A stretch of DNA of 64,000 bases from Hippopus hippopus. Taxonomy: Eukaryota > Mollusca > Bivalvia > Cardiida > Cardiidae. The stretch spans positions 11,354,252 through 11,418,251 of the forward strand of contig OX328097.1 in assembly GCA_946811185.2 (NCBI GenBank), in the 5' to 3' direction. Both the position numbers and the translations under genes were made by a program. The first letter of the stretch is position 1. The number at the start of each line of letters is the position of its first letter. This document shows positions 34,191 through 43,250 of this stretch, in pieces. The notes beneath the pieces were generated by a model. It searched no databases and had not been told where the DNA came from. It saw nothing but the letters and a program-made list of their open reading frames with translations.

Positions 34191-35722
34191 CTGAACCAAA
34201 AAAGAAACTTCCCCTGTGTTTAAGTGCAAATGCAATGTTATTTAAAAAAAATCAAAATGTCAGATGACCTACATGTATTCGGGCGAACGATTATGTGTCC
34301 GATAAAACAAATTTTAACTCGATTGAAAGCATTTTGCAGAAGAAACCCGCTGAAAGCGATTTTCACGTGTATGCACGGACCAGTATAATTCGCGTATATT
34401 TTTTTTAAACATTTCAGTCTAATTTTATAGCCTTTCATATCAATAAGAAAAAGACGTTGAAAAAAATTAAATTCTTTTTAGTTTTCTTTATTTTTGTTAT
34501 ACCTAGAATTCCGCAAAATTTACGCGAACGTGCCATTGGCATGCTTAATGCTGGTATGACGATGAATGCAGTTGCTATGAATATTGGATGTTCTACTCGT
34601 GCTATTCGACACCTTAGGCAACGTTTTCAAGCAACAGGGCGTACGGAAGATCGACCACGTAGTGGACGTCCTCGCGTCACGACGCGCGGCCAAGACCGCT
34701 ATATTCGGAACACCCACCAGCGCAATCGCTTCCAAACTGCCACAGCCACTGCTGCTAACACCCCTGGTACACATTACAACCGTATATCTGCCCAAACTGT
34801 GCGCAATCGCTTCCGCGAGGGTGGGCTACGTGCACGTCGTCCATACGTTGGTTGTGTTTTGACGCGACGTCACCGCGTAAATCGTGTTAATTGGGCACGT
34901 ACACACCAACGCTGGCTTAGACAACAATGGAATAGCGTTCTTTTCTCTGACGAGTCGAGGTTTTCCATTCATCGAGGTGATGGCAGGGTTCGAGTATACC
35001 GTAGGAGAAATGAACGTTATGCCGACTGTTGCGTACTTGAACGAGATCGTTTTGGGGGTGGGGGTTCTGTCTTGGTCTGGGCGGGCATTGCACATGGCTT
35101 TCGCACTAATCTCGTCATTATCGAAGGGAATTTAAATGCCCAACGCCACCGAGATGAAATTCTTGCGGGGCACGTTATCCCACTGTTTCAAAATAATGCC
35201 AATGTCACTCTTTTTCAGCATGATAATGCCACAAGCCATACAGCTAGGGACAATGTGAATTTCCTCAGGGCGAATAACATTGCATTTATTAATGACTGGC
35301 CTGCCAAAAGCCCTGATCTGAATCCCACTGAACACCTTTGGGATAATTTGGACCAGCGTGTTAGACGTCGCCCTATTCCACCGTCAAACGTCATTCAGCT
35401 AAGACAAGCCTTAATTCAGGAATGGAACAACATTCCACAAGCCGAAATCAATACACTTATCCGTTCTATGCGCCAACGATGCCAGGCAGTCCTTCATGCT
35501 GAAGGTGGTCATACCCGGTATTAATTTGTGATTTTGGTGAGCGACCCCTTCCGCATTTTAACTACCATTTCACTACTTTTGGATAAACCCTCAGCAATAA
35601 TTTTTTTCACACAAAGTCGCAATAAAATACTCTTTCAATGCATGTAAATCTAGTTTAATCCTGATTTTCATATTTGTGTGTATCTGCACTTAAACACAGG
35701 GGAAGTTTCTTTTTTGGTTCAG
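34191..35722 (+). mobile_element. Tc1/mariner transposon, intact, perfect 38-bp TIRs, TA target duplication
   Basis: A complete DNA transposon of 1,532 bases sits in the large eag intron. The left inverted repeat (34191-34228, starting CTGAACCAAAAAAG) and the right one (35685-35722) are exact reverse complements over 38 bases. They are bordered by TA at 34189-34190 and 35723-35724, the expected target duplication. One transposase reading frame occupies most of the interior, with AATAAA at 35621-35626 as a possible polyadenylation signal. It lies in the same orientation as the host gene. Perfect repeats and an unbroken frame indicate a recent insertion. Confidence 0.96.
34457..35524 (+). CDS. 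Tc1-like transposase (DDE, D..D-35-E spacing)
   Basis: The transposase cuts and pastes the surrounding element. The open frame has 355 codons. An N-terminal helix-turn-helix spans roughly residues 20-60, followed by an RSGRPR linker (residues 68-73) of the GRPR type that binds the minor groove. The DDE catalytic domain follows, with Asp165 in LFSDESRF, Asp256 in LFQHDNATSHTA and Glu292 in SPDLNPTEHLWD. There are 35 residues between the second Asp and the Glu. The true start is doubtful. Residues 1-14 (MKKIKFFLVFFIFV) look like translated leader, and the conserved protein appears to begin at codon 15 (IPRIPQ), where ATA stands where a Met codon would be expected. No frameshift or internal stop is present. 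Whether the protein is made depends on use of the upstream ATG at 34457 or an internal Met. Confidence 0.93.
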   Translation: MKKIKFFLVFFIFVIPRIPQNLRERAIGMLNAGMTMNAVAMNIGCSTRAIRHLRQRFQATGRTEDRPRSGRPRVTTRGQDRYIRNTHQRNRFQTATATAANTPGTHYNRISAQTVRNRFREGGLRARRPYVGCVLTRRHRVNRVNWARTHQRWLRQQWNSVLFSDESRFSIHRGDGRVRVYRRRNERYADCCVLERDRFGGGGSVLVWAGIAHGFRTNLVIIEGNLNAQRHRDEILAGHVIPLFQNNANVTLFQHDNATSHTARDNVNFLRANNIAFINDWPAKSPDLNPTEHLWDNLDQRVRRRPIPPSNVIQLRQALIQEWNNIPQAEINTLIRSMRQRCQAVLHAEGGHTRY

Positions 35723-36044
35723 TATATTATATTTCCTCTGATTATTTTGTCAACGAATGCCACTTAAAACTTAAATACTTAAAAAAACTTCAAAAAGTAG
35801 TTCCAGATTTTCGGCAGGAGGAAAATATTCACTGTGACAGGGAAATAATTCCCCCCAGCTTAAATTACGATATTTCTTTACCCATAATATTTCTAAAAAT
35901 AGACACATGAAATATAATATATAAAAGATATAAACCTATAAAGATAGATTTGTCTGAAATAGCTCAATGTACATGTATTCTTGATAAGAATGCAGAGAAA
36001 TTGTGGTAAGGTCTTGTTCTGTGCTGTTGTTAACGTTCCGGGAC

Positions 36045-36189
36045 CGTACTCACCAACACAGACGTTTTTAGTCTTATTCTCTGGAATTTTGTAAATTTGA
36101 AACACAACACAACTCCTGATTGGCTAAACAACTTGATTTACTCAAAGAGAAAGTTGTGTTACTTTGAAATTGGGAAAACCTTGGAGAAT

Positions 36190-36192
<3 letters not shown>
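36045..36192. repeat. P1 palindromic MITE, left part (split by a LINE)
   Basis: This carries the family start (CCGTACTCACCAAC), the left arm (CAACTCCTGATTGGCTAAA) and the centre, which has decayed and lost the right CCAAT box, then the right arm up to GAGAATAAGA. The right end of the same palindrome resumes at 37953, so a LINE inserted inside it. Confidence 0.85.

Positions 36193-36226
<34 letters not shown>
36189..36226. repeat. (TAGA)n microsatellite, tail of the LINE
   Basis: About nine tetranucleotide units. On the minus strand this is the (TATC)n tail directly after AATAAAGAA. Simple-repeat tails are common for some LINE clades in place of poly(A). Confidence 0.9.
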
Positions 36227-36298
36227 TCTTTATTGACAAGTACAATGTACATAGTCACAAACGTCACAAAACATATATAATACAACATCAAGGTCATT

Positions 36299-36637
36299 TT
36301 AAACTAACCATGAAATATGAATGTATCTGAGAAGTACATAAGTAAAAAATAATAGTTTCTGGAAATCTTGAAAGGGGAAGGAAGAAGAAGAAAAGAAGGT
36401 TGTTATACATACTCTGCAAATTCTCTCATTTCTTGGAATTCTAGTTCGGCTAAATCGATCAGTCTGAATTCGTAACGGGTGCGAAGATGTCCCGATTCTG
36501 CAGACATATATTCTTAAGTGGTAGGGCAAAACATCAAGATAGTTTTTGTACTTACAAGTTTCCTTTAACTGACGGTACAAAAGGAGAGATGGTGATTTTT
36601 CAATTGTGGACATATTCGTTTGGATGAAGTTGTCCAA
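36299..36637 (-). pseudogene. LINE 3' coding remnant (CRVC end)
   Basis: The minus-strand frame contains DVLPYHLRIYVCRIGTSSHP, LRIQTDRFSRTR and IPRNERICRVC. In related LINEs this is the end of the ORF, where RxxRxxRxCxxC opens a zinc-binding-like motif. After CRVC the frame loses similarity, so the second half of the motif is missing or shifted. It continues the same LINE copy, with a short frame break from the preceding block. Confidence 0.75.
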
Positions 36638-36667
36638 TATCTGCTGTCTAAAAATAAGTATAAAAGA

Positions 36668-37060
36668 TCAGACATTAACAGAAAATGGATTTTCCCAAAC
36701 ATAGGAGAACCCATTTTCGTTTAATAATCTAAATACATTAGATACCCAGTTATTTAAACCGTTCAAACAATCTTGTTTTGCAAAATCGTATACCTTTTTC
36801 AGCAAAATATTGTTTGTATTATTCACCTTAAACCAATACTGAATGATTTTTACATAGCGCGTGATATATAGTGGGTGACGTCCAAGTTCTGCATAAACAG
36901 TGGCATTACTAGTGCTCTTCCTTACTTTAAGAATACTCTTACAAAATTTAAGGTGAATTCTTTCTATACCTTTTGATTTAGAAAACCCGGATATTTCTGC
37001 TGCATAGTTCAATATACTACCAACGAATGAATCGAACAATTGACATAATATTTTAGGTTT
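36668..37060 (-). pseudogene. LINE C-terminal region downstream of the reverse transcriptase
   Basis: The minus-strand frame reads LKILCQLFDSFVGSILNYAA, then HLKFCKSILKVRKSTSN, then YAELGRHPLYITRYVKII. The pattern F-SxVGSILNY-xEIxGF...K-CK--L-VKxSTxN is typical of the segment after the reverse transcriptase in many invertebrate LINEs. Its first residues overlap the last codons of the endonuclease frame in another phase, which places the deletion junction near 37050. It ends in-frame with PFSVN and a stop near 36668. Confidence 0.8.
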
Positions 37061-37952
37061 TTCAGTGAATCTGAAAAATTACAAGAAGAAATATTTTCAT
37101 TGAATCTACTTTGCGTTTTACAGAATAAAGGGTTTGCAACATCCCGAATGATATCAGAAAACTTCACAATTGCATCATTGATAGAAGAACTACATTCTAC
37201 ATCAACATTGTTTATAACATTATTGAAACAGGGTAAAGACCCAATTAAACCATTTCTAAATTTAGATTTCAACCCAGTGTTCCATTTTAAAACATGTCTG
37301 ACCTCTGTCTTGTGGACCAACTTAACTGGTGCGTACATTCGCAATGAAAATTGAATTGGCGAATGGTCACTCCAGATAGTTTGGTTTAAATTTTCGAAAT
37401 TACAAATTTCTGGAAAACTTTCTTCTTTTGACAATAAGTGGTCAATAACCAATGCCCCATTAGGACCTACATGTACGTATGTATACATTCCATTATCGAA
37501 CCTGCCGTTAACAATACGATAGCACGTGGATTTACACAATTCAAGCAGACGCATTCCAAAACTGTTGCATGAATTATCGAATGAGGCCCGTTCTGAGGGG
37601 CAGTCAGGTATATAGTCGTCTGCATGATCGATAAAATTATCTATACAATGAAAATGAATGAAATCATGTCTGGATCCTACTCTACTATTTAAATCACCGC
37701 ATATATATACGGAACCCAAGTTTTCATAATCAAAAATATCATTCTCGATTAACTCAAATAGATCGACATTATAAACATCATATATTGGTGAACCATCAAT
37801 CCATAGATAAATTCCTGATAGGTATACATCATCCTTAAAGTTGAAGAAAGTCTTGTCTAGTTTAAGCCAAATTATGGTATCATAGTGATTTTTTACCACT
37901 GTGACACCATCTTTGACATCATTTTTAACATACAACCCTATCCCTCCACATG
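37009..37952 (-). pseudogene. LINE apurinic endonuclease domain, truncated
   Basis: The minus-strand frame encodes most of an exonuclease-endonuclease-phosphatase fold that nicks target DNA for retrotransposition. Visible blocks are GGIGLYVKND, VYICGDLNSRVGSRHDF (catalytic GDLN type, about 37676-37705), VIDHLLSKEE (DHLL block) and TIWSDHSPIQFSL (SDHS block, about 37356-37380). Upstream codons of the open frame (37953-38031) come from the flanking P1 palindrome and are not LINE. After NFSDSLKN the frame runs across the deletion junction into unrelated residues and stops. No reverse transcriptase follows. Confidence 0.85.
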
Positions 37953-37998
37953 AGACTAAGAATGTTTTTAAGAATGGTTGGTGAATGTGGACCCTGTA
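37953..37998. repeat. P1 palindromic MITE, right end (split by the LINE)
   Basis: AGACTAAGAATGTTTTTAAG, then AATGGTTGGTGAATGTGG and ACCCTG, is the standard right end of P1. It pairs with the left part at 36045-36192. Confidence 0.87.
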
Positions 37999-38159
37999 TG
38001 ACGTCAACGCTAAAGAGTTACATGACAGCATAATGCCATTTTAATTTTTCTGGGATATAGCTAGGTTCCTTTAACTGAGTGATAAATTAATGTAACAATC
38101 GTTCTAGATTAAATATATCAAGATCATAATTTTGAAAAAGCCTGTGCATATTGTTTTCA

Positions 38160-38368
38160 GTAAGATTAACCGTGTACCACACAATCCCGACTTTTAACGA
38201 CATTGAGGGAAAAAAAAAAAAAAGGTTTTAGAGAACTCCGGGAAAAAAAGGAGAAAATGCTGGTCACCACCAAGCGACTTTTAATTTTTGAGTCACTTTT
38301 TTTTGTCGTCTGCAATTACTTTCAATTTGGATCGATCTAAAATTTTGCCATTTGGCAAAGAGTTAAGC
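38160..38368 (-). repeat. H1 MITE, hairpin half lost
   Basis: CCGTGTACCACACAATCCCG start, AGAAAATGCTGGTCACCACC, and TTTTGCCATTTGGCAAAGAG end. Confidence 0.8.
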
Positions 38369-38579
38369 CTGCAGTTTTGATAAACTGATGAAGTATAGAC
38401 AATGAGGTTTATTAATTGCGTTTTGGAAGAACCCTGATTGACACAGAGGTAGCACATATTCATTGTCACCATAACAAACCCGTATAGCCGAAGTTGCTAA
38501 TCCAATCATGTAGCATGGCCAAAAATTCATGTCAGCATGTTCTGTGTAACCTAACCCGAACTTGAACTCGGACTTGACC

Positions 38580-38790
38580 TTTTATCTCCGAAATGCGATG
38601 TTCTGACGTCCCTGAGGAAGAAGAAGTCTTTTTTTTTTGGAAATACCATGGAAAAAAAAAGAGAAAATTACTGAAAACCAGCAATATGTCCTTTGCCCAC
38701 CATGTTTCTACCTGTCCAAAGACAAATACCATCAAATCAGCCACATTCACGTCGTCTGCTTTCAATACGAGTCTAAGATGTTAGCTCTTT
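38580..38790 (-). repeat. H1 MITE, diverged
   Basis: GAAAATTACTGAAAACCAGC, then CACCATGTTTCTACCTGTCC and CGTCGTCTGCTTTCAATACG. Confidence 0.65.
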
Positions 38791-39629
38791 TCTAAGAAAA
38801 AGATTCAATTATCGCCATAAGACGTATACCACGTAGGTTAGGGTACCGACAATATACCTGTACTGGCACTTTAGCCTGGGTCCCAGCCCGATCATTTCTT
38901 CCTTTTATATAATCGGACGTTACTTTGTTCACGGACGAGAACAGCGCAATGTTTTTGGCGTATTTTCATGCAATCTGCTCTTAATCAGCAGCGGCTGCAA
39001 AAAAAATCTCTCCTTACTGCTTCTGCCATCCTAATAGTACCGTTTACCTAATAAACTGTTTTTTTTTAACGATTGGTTAGTGTGAACACTGTACAAAACA
39101 AGTTGGCTTCTTTACAAAAGAAGCCAGGAGAGGTCAGTGTCAACGTTTTCAAATATGTAGTTTATTTGCTTTTAATTTCAATATATTTTGGTACATGTAA
39201 ACAAACAAGTGAAAAAGCCGCCGCATAGAAACCTCATATGCTTTACATGACGGTCATTTGACCTTCTTGTCGCGTTTTCAAGTCGCATGATCTTGTCCAG
39301 CGGTCTTCTTTCTCTTTTTTAACGAAATTCTTCTTATTTTTTTTTTTCTACTTAGATTTATTTTGCTTAATAAAAAATTACAATTATTTGAGAGGTCATT
39401 TGCAACAATGGCAAATTAATATAACAAATCTTTTCTGAAATTTGTCATATAAAAATAAACCACGTCTATTTCCTGTTTCGGTTTTTTGATTTCGCTTTAT
39501 TTACAAAACCATGACGAAACAGACCGTGTATCAGAACAATTTCGCAAGAAAAATGGATTTAGACAGCAAATTTTGTGGCAGTCTGCCTTTTAAACTCACC
39601 ACTGTTGGAGAGGTCTGATGACCTCTCCA
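38791..39629. other. Intron, nothing recognised
   Basis: CTTCTTTACAAAAGAAGCC (39106) is a small hairpin. No family assignment. Confidence 0.5.
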
Positions 39630-39740
39630 ATGAGTAAACGCTGGTAACCAGCATTTTCTCCATTTCCCGTAATATTTTCTGATATTCCAAGATACATGTA
39701 TACCGCCATCGGAGCCACATCCTTAATGGGCATCTTTTCT
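39630..39740 (-). repeat. H1 fragment
   Basis: AACGCTGGTAACCAGCATTT, then TCTCCATTTCCCGTAATATT. Confidence 0.65.
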
Positions 39741-39845
39741 CACCAAACCCTATGATTATGAAATTACAAAGTTTTTTTTATCATTGAAATACAATCAAAT
39801 GTATCCATTTCAAGGATGGATTTTCAGGGCTAATCGGGGTAAAGG

Positions 39846-39858
39846 GGGGGGGGGGGAT
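39846..39858. repeat. Poly(G) run
   Basis: Thirteen or so consecutive G in AT-rich DNA. A run this long can fold into a G-quadruplex and is prone to length error. Confidence 0.85.
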
Positions 39859-40014
39859 TTGGGCGAAAAATGGCCTAATGGAACAGACAGGATTTTGGTG
39901 TCTGTGAAGAGTCGTGACAGGACAGATCTGTTCATTTAACAGAGTAACTTAACAAAGTGCAGTTAATCAACTAATCTATGCAGGTCAAGGGATCAATCTT
40001 TCTACCTGAACTTG

Positions 40015-40262
40015 GGCGTCATGCGTAGCTTGGAGGTCCTGGGTTAGAGCCTGCTTGGGCAATACACATCAGAGCTAGGGGGTACTGGGTTCGAGCCTGA
40101 AAGCAATGGGCTTTCGTGAGAGTGTCCTTGGGCAATACACTTCAGAGTCCAAGCTTAGTACTGGTGAAACCAGGACACGCATGAATATGTGAACTGTGGC
40201 CATTAAATGATTGGAATAATGTTAAAAGCAGCGTACAACACCAACATATCAATCAATCAAGT
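40015..40262 (+). mobile_element. SINE-A variant with a duplicated front part
   Basis: CTGGGTTAGAGCCTGCTTGG and, 60 bases later, CTGGGTTCGAGCCTGAAAGC (box B). CTTGGGCAATACACxTCAGAG also occurs twice. The end is GCGTACAACACCAACATATC with AATC tail units. Confidence 0.75.
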
Positions 40263-40340
40263 CTACCTGAAGTTAATTGCGCTGTGCACTAAAGTTCATA
40301 ATTATCATGTTTTATTAATTATTATTTAAAGTGACAATAA

Positions 40341-40690
40341 AGGCCAAATGTAAACAAAATGGGTGTTTAAATGCATTTGGATTTATATCATACCATTGAA
40401 AAGTATGGAAGTTATTGTGAAGATGACAATCTGTCATTGTATGGTCGGTCCAAGTGTTAGTCGCTGACAGAGAAATTAATTTCAAAACTAGGTTGAAACC
40501 TGCCAGGTAGCTTTGTCTTTTGTTTACTTTTTGCCTGATTTCAATTTTTTTTTTCTGCGAGTGACTAACATATGGCCCGACCACACGATAACAGACTGTC
40601 ATCTCCACAATATCTACCATACTTTTAAATGGTATGATTTAAATTTAAATGTATTTTGAGACCTGCTTTGATATTTTAGCCTCTACTGGG
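40341..40690. repeat. M6 long-TIR MITE
   Basis: Ends pair over about 100 bases: TAAATGCATTTGGATTTATA...GGAAGTTATTGTGAAGATGA on the left against TCATCTCCACAATATCTACC...AAATTTAAATGTATTTTGAG on the right. The sister copy is at 45105-45525. Confidence 0.82.
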
Positions 40691-40714
40691 CCTTAGACTC
40701 TTTACCGTACAAAA

Positions 40715-40900
40715 CAATAATTATCTGCTCTAAATTGAAAGCGTTAAACGTGGCTCAAAATGCTTAAATGCTTAAAATCTTTTTGAAATGGTAAAAAACA
40801 TTGCGGAAAAAGGAGAAAATGCTGGTTACCAGCATTTTCTCCTTTTCTCACAATGTTTTCATCAGCAGTCTCTCTCAGGATCGAGAATGTCTGGTCGAGG
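40715..40900 (+). repeat. H1 MITE with perfect core
   Basis: AAAGGAGAAAATGCTGGT and ACCAGCATTTTCTCCTTT form a perfect 36-base palindrome near 40810-40845. Confidence 0.88.
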
Positions 40901-40976
40901 ATAACGAAAATCACACAAAAGATAAGAAAAAAGGGTTTCGATGGTAGATAGACTCAAGTGCAGAGAGTAAAGTGAA

Positions 40977-41233
40977 TGCTCTGAGAAAGGGGGGTAAAAT
41001 GCATCTGCGAAAAGTATCGACTTATGCCGCGGACTGCGCAGGCTGACCTGTGTCTAAACTTTTTGCTTTTGGTAAATTTTCTGCATGACCGAAGACCCTA
41101 CCACCTCAGGGTTCAGCCAGTTGTTAAACTAAATGGATGTTTATAGATCAATAAATATGAACAAGATGATTCGGTTGCTAAAATGCACCACGGAGATGCC
41201 GGCATTAAAACCCCTTTTACCAGGGCATGGCTC
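40977..41233 (+). repeat. H3 MITE
   Basis: GCTCTGAGAAAGGGGGGTAA start, CGGACTGCGCAGGCTGACC, and CCCCTTTTACCAGGGCATGG end. The left strand of the hairpin is eroded. Confidence 0.85.
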
Positions 41234-41394
41234 GTTTACTATTCTCTCGAGACATAACTGGATGTTCAAAGTAAAGAAAGCATAGTTTCTATTTTTTCCA
41301 TATTTTATCACGGTTTTGATATATTTCCGTAGGAAATAAAAATGCGCTCAAGATTTATGCTTTATTACTGGAAATAGAATTGCACTTGCTTTAG

Positions 41395-41449
41395 TTCACG
41401 GTGTCACTTTTATGCCCATAGAAAATTATACCTATTTGATTAATAAAAT
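41395..41449. repeat. 55-bp direct repeat, left copy flanking FB1-B
   Basis: TTCACGGTGTCAC...TTGATTAATAAAAT, identical to 41957-42011 except for one base (C versus T at the 13th base). Confidence 0.95.
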
Positions 41450-41956
41450 TTATTTCATGCTTTCCGGTAGGTTATCGAGAAATATCAGTGAATTATTTTT
41501 CGATATTTCATGGTTACGACCAGTGAAAATACCGATTTTTATGTTGTAACTCCTCAATTTAAGAAGGAAACAGTTGTTCCCGCGCACTAGTTACCTAGGT
41601 AAAATGCGCGTGCCTCTCAATCAGATGGAAATATGACGTAACTTACCCTACATTTCTCGCGCTTGACGTAATATTGTAATGCGTTGCTATGCGGAGGGGG
41701 TACGCCACGGGGAATAACTGAAAAGAACTGTGCTGGATTTTGATTAAGTTCCCCCAAGAAAGGGTTAAAAGCATGAAATAAATAGAATATTTGTTTTTTT
41801 TTTATTTTCGGTGAAAGATCGAAATTTATTTTATCTCGTGAACATTATCAGTAATATTTTCACGAATGGCTGAGCCACTCGTGAAAATATTACCGATGAT
41901 GTTCACTCGATGAAATAAATTTCTTTCACCGTAAAAAACAAATATCCTCTATTTAT
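41450..41956 (-). mobile_element. FB1 foldback element, copy B
   Basis: Begins TTTATTTCATGCTTTCCGG and ends with the hairpin whose loop region is ACGAATGGCTGAGCCACTCG, then TATCCTCTATTTAT. Opposite orientation to copies A and C. It sits exactly between two 55-base direct repeats. Confidence 0.9.
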
Positions 41957-42011
41957 TTCACGGTGTCATTTTTATGCCCATAGAAAATTATACCTATTTG
42001 ATTAATAAAAT
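41957..42011. repeat. 55-bp direct repeat, right copy flanking FB1-B
   Basis: See 41395-41449. The repeats abut the element ends with no intervening bases. Confidence 0.95.
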
Positions 42012-42165
42012 ATGTTTAAAATAACAGATCCGTTTAGTAGTGAAATGTTTACGATGCAGTTACGCAACAACAGAGTTTTTTCTTCTCGGGCAGATATTAC
42101 CAACGTCGTTCGTCAGTTATAGCAATATACATCTATGGGTGACACAACTTGTCCTACCTACTGTC

Positions 42166-42480
42166 TGGCCGAGCTCGGTAGCGCAGTCTGTAGCGAACAG
42201 GGCTTGAAAACAGGGGATCTCTGGTTCGAAACCCCAGCTCGGCGAATTTCTCTCCGAGGTCTGATGATGGTCATTCATTTCCTCTCTCTCCTCTGATCAC
42301 TGTTTCGACTATAGTTATTTTGGAAAGAAGCCAGCTGCTTGGGAAGAATATTTTGCGTAGTACTGGTAAAAGAAACTTTAGGAAAACATGGATAGGTTCA
42401 CTAGCCGCCACGATATACCTAAAATAACATTGAAAACGGTCCTAAACACTTTACAAACAAAAATAAAACATACAAACAAA
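42166..42480 (+). mobile_element. SINE-A, full length
   Basis: tRNA-like head with box A GAGCTCGGTAGCGCAGTCTG and box B CTGGTTCGAAACCCC. Body GACTATAGTTATTTTGGAAA, then AGTACTGGTAAAAGAAACTT. Tail ACATTGAAAACGGTCC followed by AAACAAA repeats. Confidence 0.9.
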
Positions 42481-42551
42481 TAAACAAACAAACAAAACAT
42501 ATTGCCTGGCTTATTTCCGAATCTAAAGTACCATTGGTGTATAATAAAGAT

Positions 42552-42712
42552 ATGCTAAAAATGCTGGTAATCAGCATTTTCTCCTTTTCCCACAAGTTTT
42601 TCTACCATTTTACGTGCAAATTCCATCATTTCAGCCACGTTTAACATGTCGTCCGCAAATTCTTTCAATTTGGACGATTCCAAAATTTTGTTGTGTGGTA
42701 AAGGGTCAATTC
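42552..42712 (-). repeat. H1 MITE, right half
   Basis: AAAATGCTGGTAATCAGCAT, then GTCGTCCGCAAATTCTTTC and TTGTGTGGTAAAGGGT. Confidence 0.8.
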
Positions 42713-42752
42713 ATAATACAGTTTCAAACAGAATACCAGGCTATCTAAGAAA

Positions 42753-43250
42753 TAGAGGATATTTGTTTTTTACGGTGAAAGATCGAAATTTATTTCATCG
42801 AGCGAACATCATCGGTAATATTTTCACGAGTGGCTGCGCCACTCGTAAAAATATTACCGATGATGTTCAAGAGATGAAATAAATTTCGATCTTTCACCGT
42901 AAAAAACAAATATTCTATCTATTTCATTCTTTTAACCCTTTCTGGGGGGAACTTAATCAAAATCCAGTACAGTTCTTTTCGGTTATTTCCCGTGGCGTAC
43001 CCCCTCCGCATAGCAAGGCATTACAATATTACGTCAAGCGCGAGAAATGTAAGGTAAATTACGTCATATTTCCATCTGATTGTGAGGCACGCGCATTTTA
43101 CCTAGGTAACTAGTGCCCGGGAACAACTGTTTCCGCCTTCAATTGAAGAGTTAGAATATTAAAAACCGGTATTTTCACTGGTCGTAACATGAAATATCGA
43201 AAAATATTTAACCGATATTTCTTGATAACCTACCGGAAAGCATGAAATAA
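42753..43250 (+). mobile_element. FB1 foldback element, copy C
   Basis: Hairpin arms meet at CGAGTGGCTGCGCCACTCG (42826-42845). The body holds TCCCGTGGCGTACCCCCTCC and ACCTAGGTAACTAGTGCCCG, and the end is CCGGAAAGCATGAAATAA. It faces copy B across 0.8 kb. Confidence 0.9.

Larger units (their letters stand above)
36193..37952 (-). mobile_element. Non-LTR retrotransposon, 5' truncated and internally deleted
   Basis: A LINE copy lies antisense to the eag gene. On the minus strand it starts inside the endonuclease domain at about 37952, continues through that domain to about 37050, and then jumps to the region downstream of the reverse transcriptase. It ends with AATAAA followed by a (TATC)n tail, seen on + as the TAGA repeat at 36190-36226. 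The whole reverse transcriptase is missing. The element is therefore non-autonomous, and the breakpoint near 37050 is an internal deletion. Confidence 0.87.

Noticed and set aside
34520..35335. Several 67-92 codon frames within the transposase region
   Set aside because: Shadow frames of the single Tc1 transposase.
37100..37354. 84-codon + frame
   Set aside because: Antisense of the LINE endonuclease domain.
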